Below are positions 1 to 7,766 of a stretch of 64,000 nucleotides of DNA, piece by piece. Position 1 is the stretch's first letter, and every line of letters begins with the position of its first letter. Made by a program: the position numbers and the translations under genes. Origin of the DNA: Campylobacterales bacterium (GTDB taxonomy: Bacteria > Campylobacterota > Campylobacteria > Campylobacterales > Sulfurimonadaceae); NCBI GenBank assembly GCA_026390165.1, contig JAPLGM010000004.1, positions 203,536-267,535 of the forward strand, written 5' to 3'. A model generated the notes under the pieces. It saw only the letters and a program-made list of their open reading frames with translations. It searched no databases and was not told the origin of the DNA.

Positions 1-2
1 GT

Positions 3-860
3 TCAGGACTTTCGGATATTAAATCAGGTGGAGCTACAAGTAAAGTAAGTACATTACCTGAGCAGATTATTCAAAGCAATGGCATGGTGAATATCCCTTT
101 TGCAGGACAAGTGAGTGCAGCTGGAAAAACACTGCATGAAATCGAAAGTGAAATCATAAAGCGTCTTCATGGTAAGGCGAATCAGCCTCAAGTTTTGGTG
201 CGCCTTACACGTAATACTTCAGCTAATGTTACTATAGTTGGGGAAGTGGGAGCGAGTGTCCGTATGCCGCTAAGTCCAAGAGGGGAAAAGCTTCTTGATG
301 CCCTTGCAGCTTCGGGTGGAGTACGGCAACCCGTCAATAAAATGACGATGCAAGTGACGCGTGGGGATGTGGTTCGTTCTATGCCCCTTGAACGTGTTAT
401 CTTAGATCCAAAACAAAACATTGTTTTACAACCGGGGGATGTTATTACGGCAATGTATCAACCTCTTAGTTTCACAGTACTGGGTGCTACGGGTAAAAAT
501 GAAGAGCAAAATTTTGAGGCACAAGGAATATCATTAGCTCAGGCATTAGCGCGTGCCGGAGGATTACAAGATGCTCGTGCAGATGCTCAGGGAGTATTTA
601 TTTTTCGTTTTGAAGATCCAGACGCTGTCGAATGGAAGTCAAAACCTAATATGACGCCGGATGGTAAAGTCCCTGTCATTTATCGAGTGGATTTGAAAAA
701 TCCAGCTACTTTTTTCGTTGCGCAGGGTTTTCCGATACGCAACAAAGATGTTTTGTATGTGTCCAATGCGCCAGCAGCAGAGATGCAAAAGTTTCTTAAT
801 ATCTTGACCTCCGCTATCTTTACGGTTACGGCACCTATGAGTTCAGGATTGATTAAATAG
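3..860 (+). CDS. Capsule polysaccharide export outer-membrane protein, KpsD/Wza/BexD family (5' partial)
   Basis: The reading frame is open to the left edge of the window, so the start lies upstream; an ATG at 84 is internal. The visible part holds SLBB-type beta-grasp repeats of the polysaccharide-export family: a first block around the segment GVRQPVNKMTM, and a second after FTVLGATG with SLAQALARAGGLQDARADA. The C-terminus (RNKDVLYVSNAPAAEM, then a hydrophobic tail) matches the end of KpsD, BexD and CtrA. These proteins form the channel that takes capsule chains across the outer membrane. A glycosyltransferase follows after 2 nt, and KpsC- and KpsS-like Kdo transferases come next, which supports a group 2-type, ABC-transporter-dependent capsule locus. 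Family call is secure; which subfamily (KpsD or BexD/CtrA) is less so. Confidence 0.85.
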   Translation, partial: SGLSDIKSGGATSKVSTLPEQIIQSNGMVNIPFAGQVSAAGKTLHEIESEIIKRLHGKANQPQVLVRLTRNTSANVTIVGEVGASVRMPLSPRGEKLLDALAASGGVRQPVNKMTMQVTRGDVVRSMPLERVILDPKQNIVLQPGDVITAMYQPLSFTVLGATGKNEEQNFEAQGISLAQALARAGGLQDARADAQGVFIFRFEDPDAVEWKSKPNMTPDGKVPVIYRVDLKNPATFFVAQGFPIRNKDVLYVSNAPAAEMQKFLNILTSAIFTVTAPMSSGLIK

Positions 861-862
861 CG

Positions 863-2011
863 ATGATTATGGATGTAACACGCCTCGTAGGCAGATTCTT
901 TAAAAGAAAGCTACCTACTGGGATTGATAGGGTATGTCTAGCTTACGTGGAGCGTTATGGGGACAAAAGCTGTGCTTTGATACGCATAGGAGACAAATAT
1001 CATATTGTAGGTAAATCTATTTCACAAGAAATTTTCACTCTGCTTTTATGCCCTGAAAATGCTAAACACACTCATATGATTTGGTTGCTACTACGTTCAT
1101 TTTTTACATTAAACTCTTCCCCTACAAGAGGAAAAATAATGTTTAATATTGGACATATGGGGTTAGATAGAGAAGAGTATCCACATGTTATTAAGAAAAT
1201 GGAGGTTAAACCTATTTTTATGGTGCATGATCTTATCCCGATTCACTATCCAGAATATGGGCGTGTAGGTGAGAAAGAACGGCATATAAGAAGGATAAAT
1301 TGTGTATTGGATACGGCAACAGCCATTGTCACAAATTCTCAAGCAACACTGAATGAGTTAAGAGTATATTCTGATGCTCAGAATAAGCCAACCCCATACG
1401 CCATTGCAGCTCTTTTAGGTACCCTTGTTTTAACGAAGGAACAATGCAATGCACCTCTTAAGGTTCCATATTTTGTAATATTAGGGACAATTGAAGGACG
1501 TAAAAATCATTTATTATTATTGAATATTTGGCGAAATTTGGTAGATACTCTCGGTGATGAAACTCCAATATTGGTCATTATTGGACAGCGTGGTTGGGAG
1601 TGTGAAAATGTTATTGATCTTCTAGATAGATGTGACAAATTAAAAAATTATGTCATTGAAATTCCTCGATGTTCGGATGAGATGTTATCTGCCTATCTAC
1701 ACCACACGTGTGCGCTTCTTTTCCCTTCTTTTGTTGAGGGTTATGGGATGCCATTAGCAGAAGCACTAAGTATTGGAGTCCCTGTCCTTGCGAGTGATTT
1801 GGGAGTCTTTCGAGAGATTGCTGGAGATATACCCGAGTATATTGATTCGTTAGATGGAAAAAGATGGAAAGAGATGATCATTGAATACGCACGTTCAAAT
1901 TCATCTAAACGTCAGGATCAAATAGAACGGATCAAAAAACTTGAATTGCCAACGTGGGAGTATCATTTTAATCAAGTGGATAATTTGATTACTTTAATGG
2001 TTAGTAAATGA
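863..2011 (+). CDS. Glycosyltransferase family 4-like, capsule locus
   Basis: A 382-residue GT-B fold glycosyltransferase. The N-terminus has a DVTRL...PTGIDRV block seen in capsule and O-antigen glycosyltransferases. The C-terminal half has the nucleotide-sugar site: VILGTIEGRKNH, then FVEGYGMPLAEALSIGVPVLAS, where the E-x7-E motif of retaining GT4 enzymes sits. It probably adds a sugar to the capsule repeat unit at the cytoplasmic membrane; donor and acceptor cannot be read from the sequence. The start at 863 lies 2 nt after the export gene, with a second ATG at 869. Its stop overlaps the next start (ATGA at 2008-2011), so the genes are cotranscribed and probably translationally coupled. 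Confidence 0.8.
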   Translation: MIMDVTRLVGRFFKRKLPTGIDRVCLAYVERYGDKSCALIRIGDKYHIVGKSISQEIFTLLLCPENAKHTHMIWLLLRSFFTLNSSPTRGKIMFNIGHMGLDREEYPHVIKKMEVKPIFMVHDLIPIHYPEYGRVGEKERHIRRINCVLDTATAIVTNSQATLNELRVYSDAQNKPTPYAIAALLGTLVLTKEQCNAPLKVPYFVILGTIEGRKNHLLLLNIWRNLVDTLGDETPILVIIGQRGWECENVIDLLDRCDKLKNYVIEIPRCSDEMLSAYLHHTCALLFPSFVEGYGMPLAEALSIGVPVLASDLGVFREIAGDIPEYIDSLDGKRWKEMIIEYARSNSSKRQDQIERIKKLELPTWEYHFNQVDNLITLMVSK

Positions 2012-3069
2012 ATTATTTTTTCGGATTTTCCTACTGGAAACACCCTCTTATTGAACCTTTTTTTGATAAGCAATCGGTTTTTATTAATCCATTTTTTAAA
2101 CGTGAATACTTGAAAAAAGCACTTCAGAAAGGGATGAATAATAAAAGTTCAATTTATATTTGGGGTAAAAAAGAGTTTCCAGAAGTTGAACAGTATGCCC
2201 ATGATCACGCTATTGCCCTCTTTCGTGTTGAAGATGGATTTATCCGATCGGTAGGGTTAGGTTCCGACCTGACACAACCATATTCTCTTGTTGTGGATTC
2301 GAGGGGGATCTATTTTGATCCAACGGCAGAAAGCGATTTGGAGCATATTCTCCAAAATCATCTTTTTTCGAAAGCTGAAATTGGACGTGCTAGAGATATT
2401 CGACATTATCTAATTGAAAAAAAGATCTCGAAATATAATCTTTATAGCAATGTAGAGTTGGCTTTACCAAAAGATAAAAAAATTATTATTGTTCCAGGGC
2501 AAGTGGAAGATGATGCGTCAATTTTGTATGGGGCGAACGGGATGAGCAATTTGAAGCTGCTACAACAAACGAGAATAAATCGTCCGGATGCGTATATCGT
2601 CTATAAACCACATCCTGATGTTCTCGTCGGTAATCGAGTAGGAGCTGTTATTGAAAGCGATGCGCTTAGTTATTGTGACCGCATTGTTACGGAAGTGGGT
2701 ATTGACAGCGTCTTGGCTTGCGCTGATGAAGTTCACACGATGACCTCACTGGTAGGATTTGAGGCAATGATGCGAGGGATTAAAGTGGTTACCTACGGAG
2801 TACCGTTTTATGCAGGGTGGGGATTGAGTGAAGATTCCCATAGGTGTGAGCGACGGAGCCGAATATTGAATATCGATGAACTTGTTGCTGGGGCGTATTT
2901 ACTCTATCCTCGTTATATTCATCCTGAAACGAAAATGCAGTGTGAGATTGAAGAGGTAGTGAACGTATTTGAGCGAGAACGTAGCGTATACCGTAACTCG
3001 ATTACACAAAAAGTTCGTAACTGGATGAGCCGAAAGTCACAGCAAATTTACCGTATAATACGAGATTAA
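2008..3069 (+). CDS. kpsC: KpsC-like capsule Kdo transferase, single module
   Basis: The protein (353 residues) matches the C-terminal module of KpsC, the retaining beta-Kdo transferase that extends the poly-Kdo linker on the lipid anchor of group 2 capsules. Blocks seen in order: FRVEDGFIRSVGLGSDL, SLVVDSRGIYFD, SKYNL, VPGQVEDDASI, YKPHPDVLVGNR, ADEVHTMTSLVGFEA and PFYAGWGLSEDSHRCERR. Classical KpsC has about 670 residues and two such modules in tandem; only one is encoded here. The start codon overlaps the preceding stop and there is no remnant of a second module on either side inside the window, so this looks like a genuine short form rather than a truncation. The missing module may lie upstream of the window. 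kpsS follows after 23 nt. Confidence 0.85.
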   Translation: MNYFFGFSYWKHPLIEPFFDKQSVFINPFFKREYLKKALQKGMNNKSSIYIWGKKEFPEVEQYAHDHAIALFRVEDGFIRSVGLGSDLTQPYSLVVDSRGIYFDPTAESDLEHILQNHLFSKAEIGRARDIRHYLIEKKISKYNLYSNVELALPKDKKIIIVPGQVEDDASILYGANGMSNLKLLQQTRINRPDAYIVYKPHPDVLVGNRVGAVIESDALSYCDRIVTEVGIDSVLACADEVHTMTSLVGFEAMMRGIKVVTYGVPFYAGWGLSEDSHRCERRSRILNIDELVAGAYLLYPRYIHPETKMQCEIEEVVNVFERERSVYRNSITQKVRNWMSRKSQQIYRIIRD

Positions 3070-3092
3070 ATTAAATATAAAGAGTTTTTTCG

Positions 3093-4328
3093 ATGGTAAA
3101 AGAGGGGATAGAATCGTTTAAAGGGAAGCAGGTTCTTTTATTGCAAGGTGCTGTAGGTCCTTTTTTTAAACATCTGGCTCTTGATTTGCAACATGTTGGT
3201 GCAACTGTTCATAAAATAAATTTTAATGGAGGAGATTGGTTCTTTTCCTCCAAGGGCGCTGTAAATTTCAGAGGTACATTTGAAGAGTGGCCTCAATTTT
3301 TTACATATTTTATTGAAAAAAATCAAATTGAAATGATTATGCTATTTGGTGATTGCCGTAAGTATCATCGAATCGCACATGCTATAGCCGATAAAAAAGG
3401 GATAGATATTGGTGTGTTTGAGGAAGGATATATCCGTCCTGATTACATTACATTTGAAAGATTTGGAGTCAATGGACATTCTCAAATACCGCGTGATCCA
3501 ATATTTTACCAATCTTTATTGGATGATGAGTTTACGGTAGTTGGAACGGTTCCTGTTGGACGTACCTTTCGCTATGCGGCATGGTGGGCGACACTCTATT
3601 ATTTTTACAGTGCCCTATTGTATCCACTGTTTCGACACTATTCGCACCACCGTCCGCTAAACCCTTTTGAGGGGCTCTATTGGATCCGCTCTGTATGGCG
3701 AAAACAGTGGTATCGATACAAAGAGTCTGGAATGCAAAATAATTTAATTACAACCTATACAAAACAATATTTTTTGGTTCCCTTGCAAATATCAACGGAT
3801 GCTCAGATCGTTGATCATTCTGATTTTGAATCCGTGGAACACTTTCTTGAAAAAGTGATTACTTCGTTTGCTGTGCATGCGCCAAAAGAGACGTGGCTCG
3901 TGATCAAGCATCACCCTTTGGATCGTGGTTATAACGATTATAGTGCCTTTATTCATAGATTGGCACAGCATCATGATATTATGAAAAGAGTCCATTATAT
4001 TCATGATCAACATCTTCCGACATTGTTGGAGCATGCACGGGGTGCTATTATGATTAATTCAACTGTTGGACTTTCAGCAATTCATCACAATACCCCTTTA
4101 AAAGTGTGTGGAACTGCTATTTATGATTTAGAAGGGTTGACCTATCAAGGTTCATTAAATCAGTTTTGGAATGAATCGGATAACTTTAAATGTGATCGTG
4201 AATTACATAAACGCTTTAATGGATACGTTATCAATTACAAACAAATCAATGGAAGTTTTTATCGTAAGCTGAAAAGTTCTGATTTAAAATGTGGTATTTT
4301 TTGGTCTTTATCCACGTCAAATCTATAA
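3093..4328 (+). CDS. kpsS: Capsule polysaccharide biosynthesis protein KpsS-like (first Kdo transferase)
   Basis: A 411-residue protein of the KpsS family, which puts the first beta-Kdo on phosphatidylglycerol in group 2 capsule assembly. Recognisable blocks are VLLLQGAVGPFFKHLA at the N-terminus, GDCRKYHR, then FEEGYIRPDYITFERFGVN in the middle, and LVIKHHPLDRGY followed by GAIMINSTVGLSAI in the C-terminal half. The last 60 residues (after NQFWNES) are poorer in recognisable motifs. It is the last capsule gene; about 270 bases without a gene separate it from nuoA. A weak 5-bp hairpin follows at 4376-4390, but no convincing terminator is visible. Confidence 0.85.
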   Translation: MVKEGIESFKGKQVLLLQGAVGPFFKHLALDLQHVGATVHKINFNGGDWFFSSKGAVNFRGTFEEWPQFFTYFIEKNQIEMIMLFGDCRKYHRIAHAIADKKGIDIGVFEEGYIRPDYITFERFGVNGHSQIPRDPIFYQSLLDDEFTVVGTVPVGRTFRYAAWWATLYYFYSALLYPLFRHYSHHRPLNPFEGLYWIRSVWRKQWYRYKESGMQNNLITTYTKQYFLVPLQISTDAQIVDHSDFESVEHFLEKVITSFAVHAPKETWLVIKHHPLDRGYNDYSAFIHRLAQHHDIMKRVHYIHDQHLPTLLEHARGAIMINSTVGLSAIHHNTPLKVCGTAIYDLEGLTYQGSLNQFWNESDNFKCDRELHKRFNGYVINYKQINGSFYRKLKSSDLKCGIFWSLSTSNL

Positions 4329-4598
4329 AAGTCGTTTGATACTAAAAAATTTTGCAAAATAATGAATCATTACTCTTCTTTGAGAGAAGGACTAAATTTT
4401 ATCTTGTTACAGTTTGTAACTAATATAGCTTCTTTTGGTAGAAAAAATAAATCTCCTATGTTAAGAAAGGTAACAGAAGGTAAATAAGTTTCTGAAATAA
4501 GGGGGTTGTTTAATTCTCTTTTTGTTATAGTGCAATAATTGTTTATTTCTCGCATATACCAATGCGGATTTACCATTAATACGATAAAGGTCGGACTC
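4329..4598 (+). promoter_or_regulatory. Intergenic region with the probable nuo operon promoter
   Basis: This is an AT-rich stretch between the capsule and nuo operons. The best promoter is an extended -10 of the epsilonproteobacterial sigma70 type, TTTTTGTTATAGT, with the hexamer TATAGT at 4526-4531. It would start transcription near 4538 and leave a leader of about 60 nt before nuoA. A purine-rich AAAGG at 4586-4590 is a well-placed ribosome binding site for the ATG at 4599. I see no other gene; a minus-strand frame here lacks a start signal and any recognisable sequence. Confidence 0.5.
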
Positions 4599-4988
4599 AT
4601 GGAGCACTATAACGTAGCAAATCCTTATTTTGGGGTATTTGTCCTGTTTGTACTTACGTTTGGGGCATTTTATGCGACAACGGTACTTGCACGCTTAGCC
4701 AGCCGCGCATTGGCGGCTAAAGACACGGAAAAAATAAAACTTTCCCCGTATGAGTGCGGACCTGAGGTGAGTAAACAGCCTAACCGTATCTCAACGCAGT
4801 TTTATCTGTTTGCGTTGTTATTTTTATTGTTTGATGTCGAGATCGTCTTTATGTTCCCATGGGCGATTGACTTTAAATTACTCGGATGGTTTGGTTTCGC
4901 GGAGATGATGATGTTCATCGTGTTACTGGCTATCGGGTTTATTTACGCTTGGAAGAAAGGAGCCCTCGAATGGCACAACATCAAGTAA
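4599..4988 (+). CDS. nuoA: NADH-quinone oxidoreductase subunit A
   Basis: A complex I membrane-arm subunit next to the quinone channel; 129 residues, the normal family length. It has three membrane segments (about residues 9-31, 66-86 and 95-117) and the signature YECGPE, whose cysteine lies on the loop that moves in the active/deactive transition of complex [13 protein letters not shown] is the second family hallmark. I chose the ATG at 4599 over an in-frame ATG at 4539 because AAAGG lies 8 nt upstream and because family members begin with the first membrane helix. nuoB starts inside its last codons. Confidence 0.95.
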   Translation: MEHYNVANPYFGVFVLFVLTFGAFYATTVLARLASRALAAKDTEKIKLSPYECGPEVSKQPNRISTQFYLFALLFLLFDVEIVFMFPWAIDFKLLGWFGFAEMMMFIVLLAIGFIYAWKKGALEWHNIK

Positions 4989-5479
4989 ACTATCTAAAAG
5001 ACGGCGGTCTTCCTGTCGCCCTTACGACAATTGATAAAGTTGTTAATTGGGGTCGTTCTAACTCTCTGTGGGCATTAACGTACGGGTTGGCATGTTGCGG
5101 TATTGAGATGATGGCTTCAGGGGCGTCACGCTATGACTTCGACCGTTTTGGTACAATTTTCCGAGCTTCTCCGCGTCAGGCTGAGCTTATGGTGGTTGCA
5201 GGGACGTTGACGAAAAAGCATGCGGAGTTTATCCGCCGTTTGTATGACCAGATGGCAGAACCAAAATGGGTTATCTCGATGGGTTCATGTGCCAATACGG
5301 GGGGGATGTTTAACACCTACGCAACCGTTCAGGGAGTTGATCGTGTTATCCCTGTTGACTTATATCTTCCAGGGTGTGCACCTCGTCCTGAAACGTTGCA
5401 ATATGGGGTTTTAATGCTTCAACAAAAGATTCGTCGTGAGAGTGCATCTCGTGCTCAAAAACCAAAAAGGTTGATGTAA
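4970..5479 (+). CDS. nuoB: NADH-quinone oxidoreductase subunit B
   Basis: This 169-residue subunit carries iron-sulfur cluster N2, the last in the chain, which passes electrons to quinone. All four ligands are present: the tandem Cys42-Cys43 in GLACCGIEM, Cys107 in MGSCANTGG and Cys136 in LPGCAPRPE. The start at 4970 is preceded by GAAAGGAG at 4955-4962 and fits the family length; the reading frame extends further upstream but only as the shadow of nuoA. It overlaps nuoA by 19 nt and its stop overlaps the nuoC start. Confidence 0.95.
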   Translation: MAQHQVNYLKDGGLPVALTTIDKVVNWGRSNSLWALTYGLACCGIEMMASGASRYDFDRFGTIFRASPRQAELMVVAGTLTKKHAEFIRRLYDQMAEPKWVISMGSCANTGGMFNTYATVQGVDRVIPVDLYLPGCAPRPETLQYGVLMLQQKIRRESASRAQKPKRLM

Positions 5480-6285
5480 TGAGAGCTTATACTCCTAAAG
5501 ACAACGTACAAAAAAAACCGTATTACACCGATCGTTATTGGGTTGCTCCCCAAGTGGCGAAACATGATGTAAGCAGTGATGCTGTTTTCACCGACGATTT
5601 AGAAGCGATCAAAGCACAGTTTGACGTTTTGGAAGCGTATATCCAAGTGGATCAAATGGTCGTTATTATCAATGCGGCAGATAATTTTGGTGTGATCGAA
5701 ATGCTCAAAAATGAGCGTGCTTACAATCAGCTTTCTGAAATGTCGGCTATTGATTGGCTAGCAGATGAGGGAAAATTTGAAATTTTCTACCAAATGTTGA
5801 GTATGAGCAAACGTAAGCGTCTTCGCATTAAATGCAAAATTGACGAAAAAGAGTCGATTCAAAGCGTTGAAAAATTGTTCCGCAGTGCCGACTGGTCGGA
5901 GCGTGAAATGTACGATATGTTCGGTGTGATAGTCAATAATCACCCGTTTATGAAACGTATTTTGATGCCGGATGATTGGGAAGGGTTTCCATTACGCAAA
6001 ACGTATCCTCTTCAAGGGGATGAGTTTGCGGCATGGTACGAGGTTGATAAAATCTTCGGTAAAGAGGCGCGCGAGATTATCGGACCTGAAAATCGTGATC
6101 CTGCACGAATTGACCGTTACGATACAGAACGTTTTGCACGTCTTGGGCATGAAGTACCTCGTGGAACTGATATTAGCAATGGTGAGCCTGATACTCCGCT
6201 TGTCTATCAAGAGTCTGAGGGTGTATTTATGATCGAAAAATTTGATGCAGAGAAAAGTGTTGTGATCTCTGATCGCGACCGTTAA
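5479..6285 (+). CDS. nuoC: NADH-quinone oxidoreductase subunit C
   Basis: The 30 kDa subunit of the complex I peripheral arm, which docks on NuoD and NuoB and holds no cofactor. The family signature is ERE-MYDMFG ([15 protein letters not shown]), followed by [23 protein letters not shown]. At 268 residues it is longer than the bacterial norm because of an N-terminal extension of about 50 residues, starting MRAYTPKDN, before the folded domain. It overlaps nuoB by one base and is followed by a TAAGGAG that serves nuoD. Confidence 0.95.
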   Translation: MRAYTPKDNVQKKPYYTDRYWVAPQVAKHDVSSDAVFTDDLEAIKAQFDVLEAYIQVDQMVVIINAADNFGVIEMLKNERAYNQLSEMSAIDWLADEGKFEIFYQMLSMSKRKRLRIKCKIDEKESIQSVEKLFRSADWSEREMYDMFGVIVNNHPFMKRILMPDDWEGFPLRKTYPLQGDEFAAWYEVDKIFGKEAREIIGPENRDPARIDRYDTERFARLGHEVPRGTDISNGEPDTPLVYQESEGVFMIEKFDAEKSVVISDRDR

Positions 6286-6295
6286 GGAGCTATGA

Positions 6296-7522
6296 ATGCA
6301 ACAACCCAATCGTCTTAGACCCTTTTTTGAAAACATCACGTTTGATCGTGCCGATAATGAAATGATCCTTAACTTTGGGCCTCAACACCCCTCGGCTCAC
6401 GGGCAATTACGTCTGATGTTGCACATGCAGCAAGAGCAAATCACCAAAGCGCATCCGGACATCGGGTATCTTCACCGTGGTATGGAGAAGATGGCGGAGA
6501 ATATGATTTACAACGAGTTTATGCCGACAACCGATCGTATGGACTACATCGCATCCAGCTCAAACAACTACGGTTTTGCCCTTGCTGTCGAGCGTTTGAT
6601 TGGTCTTGAAGTACCGCGTCGTGCGAAAGTCATTCGTATGATGTTGCTCGAAACCAACCGTCTTATGTCCCACCTCTTTTGGTTGGCAACGACGGCGTTG
6701 GACATTGGAGCTATGACGGTATTCTTGTTTGCATTCCGTGAGCGTGAATATTTGATGGATTTGATCGAAGATTACTGCGGTGCGCGTCTGACTCATTCAG
6801 CTGTTCGTATCGGTGGGGTTCCACTGGATTTGCCGGATAATTTTATCGCCGATTTGCGTAAATTTTTGGACAAATTGCCTGAAAATATTAAAGACTACGA
6901 AGACCTTCTCGATAGCAACCGTATTTGGTTGATGCGTATGGAAAATGTGGGAGTTATCTCTGAAGAGATGGCACTTAGTTGGGGATGTTCAGGGGTAATG
7001 CTCCGCGCATCGGGTGTTGAGTGGGATATTCGTAAAGAAGAGCCGTACGAGTTGTACGACGAAGTAGAGTTCAATGTTCCTGTTTCTGACAAAGGGGATA
7101 ACTACGCCCGATATAAGCTTTATATGGCAGAGATGCGCGAGTCGGCAAAAATCTTGTATCAAGTGATTGATATGTATGCGGGAACCCAGCCTGCTTTAAT
7201 GGCACATGCCCCACAATATATCTCTGCACCTAAGCTTGATATTATGACGCAAAACTATTCGTTGATGCAGCATTTCGTCCTTGTGACACAAGGGATGCGT
7301 CCACCTGTAGGTGAAGTTTATATCCCGACCGAATCACCAAAAGGGGAACTTGGGTATTACATCAATAGCCAAGGTGGAGCGTACCCGTACCGTCTTAAAC
7401 TTCGCGCGCCGTCGTTTTGGCACACGGGTATTTTGACCGATTTATTGCCGGGGCATTATATCCCCGACGTAGTATCTATCATCGGGACGACTAATATCGT
7501 CTTCGGTGAAGTTGACCGCTAA
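6296..7522 (+). CDS. nuoD: NADH-quinone oxidoreductase subunit D
   Basis: This is the 49 kDa subunit, which with NuoB forms the quinone-reduction site. The N-terminal signature [13 protein letters not shown] contains the conserved histidines of the quinone-binding loop, and [13 protein letters not shown] follows. The protein ends in [14 protein letters not shown], the normal terminus. Length is 408 residues, typical. AAGGAG at 6284-6289 places the start at 6296; an out-of-frame ATG at 6292 is not used. nuoC and nuoD are separate genes here, unlike the fused nuoCD of enterobacteria. Confidence 0.95.
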   Translation: MQQPNRLRPFFENITFDRADNEMILNFGPQHPSAHGQLRLMLHMQQEQITKAHPDIGYLHRGMEKMAENMIYNEFMPTTDRMDYIASSSNNYGFALAVERLIGLEVPRRAKVIRMMLLETNRLMSHLFWLATTALDIGAMTVFLFAFREREYLMDLIEDYCGARLTHSAVRIGGVPLDLPDNFIADLRKFLDKLPENIKDYEDLLDSNRIWLMRMENVGVISEEMALSWGCSGVMLRASGVEWDIRKEEPYELYDEVEFNVPVSDKGDNYARYKLYMAEMRESAKILYQVIDMYAGTQPALMAHAPQYISAPKLDIMTQNYSLMQHFVLVTQGMRPPVGEVYIPTESPKGELGYYINSQGGAYPYRLKLRAPSFWHTGILTDLLPGHYIPDVVSIIGTTNIVFGEVDR

Positions 7523-7533
7523 GAGGAGCACTT

Positions 7534-7764
7534 ATGAAACGTTACGACCTTCGTCACCTAAAAGGTGCTTTTTATGACCGTATGGCTGAAATTTTAAAAG
7601 AGGAGAGCGACCCGAAAGAGGTTGTAATCTTCTTGTTTGAAATTGGCGATTTTACCCCTGTTCAAGGCTCTGCTGACTTAGTAAAATCAAGCGGATTTGA
7701 GCTTGTAAATTCATTGAAATTTAATGAAGTCGACTGGACCATCGTGGTCAAGCGTAAGGATTAA
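7534..7764 (+). CDS. Small complex I-associated protein in the nuoE position
   Basis: A 76-residue soluble protein occupying the place of nuoE. It lacks the thioredoxin-fold 2Fe-2S cysteines of NuoE and in fact has no cysteine at all, so it cannot carry cluster N1a. Epsilonproteobacteria are known to replace nuoE/nuoF with two other genes (Cj1575c and Cj1574c in Campylobacter jejuni). This protein resembles the Cj1575c type in position and size, and starts MKRYDLRHLKG. An AGAGGAG just before the start at 7534 is a strong ribosome binding site. Its role is unproven; it may help dock the electron-input protein encoded next. Confidence 0.75.
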   Translation: MKRYDLRHLKGAFYDRMAEILKEESDPKEVVIFLFEIGDFTPVQGSADLVKSSGFELVNSLKFNEVDWTIVVKRKD

Positions 7765-7766
7765 AA

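Noticed and set aside
2008..3069. Frameshifted full-length KpsC
   Set aside because: Start and stop both fit tightly with the neighbouring genes and no second module is readable in other frames, so a short form is more likely than a broken one.
4539..4598. Extended N-terminus of NuoA from an ATG at 4539
   Set aside because: It would begin right after the predicted transcription start, lacks a ribosome binding site and exceeds the family length; the ATG at 4599 is better placed.
4370..4600. Minus-strand open frame upstream of nuoA
   Set aside because: It covers the nuo promoter region, has no ribosome binding site and no recognisable sequence.
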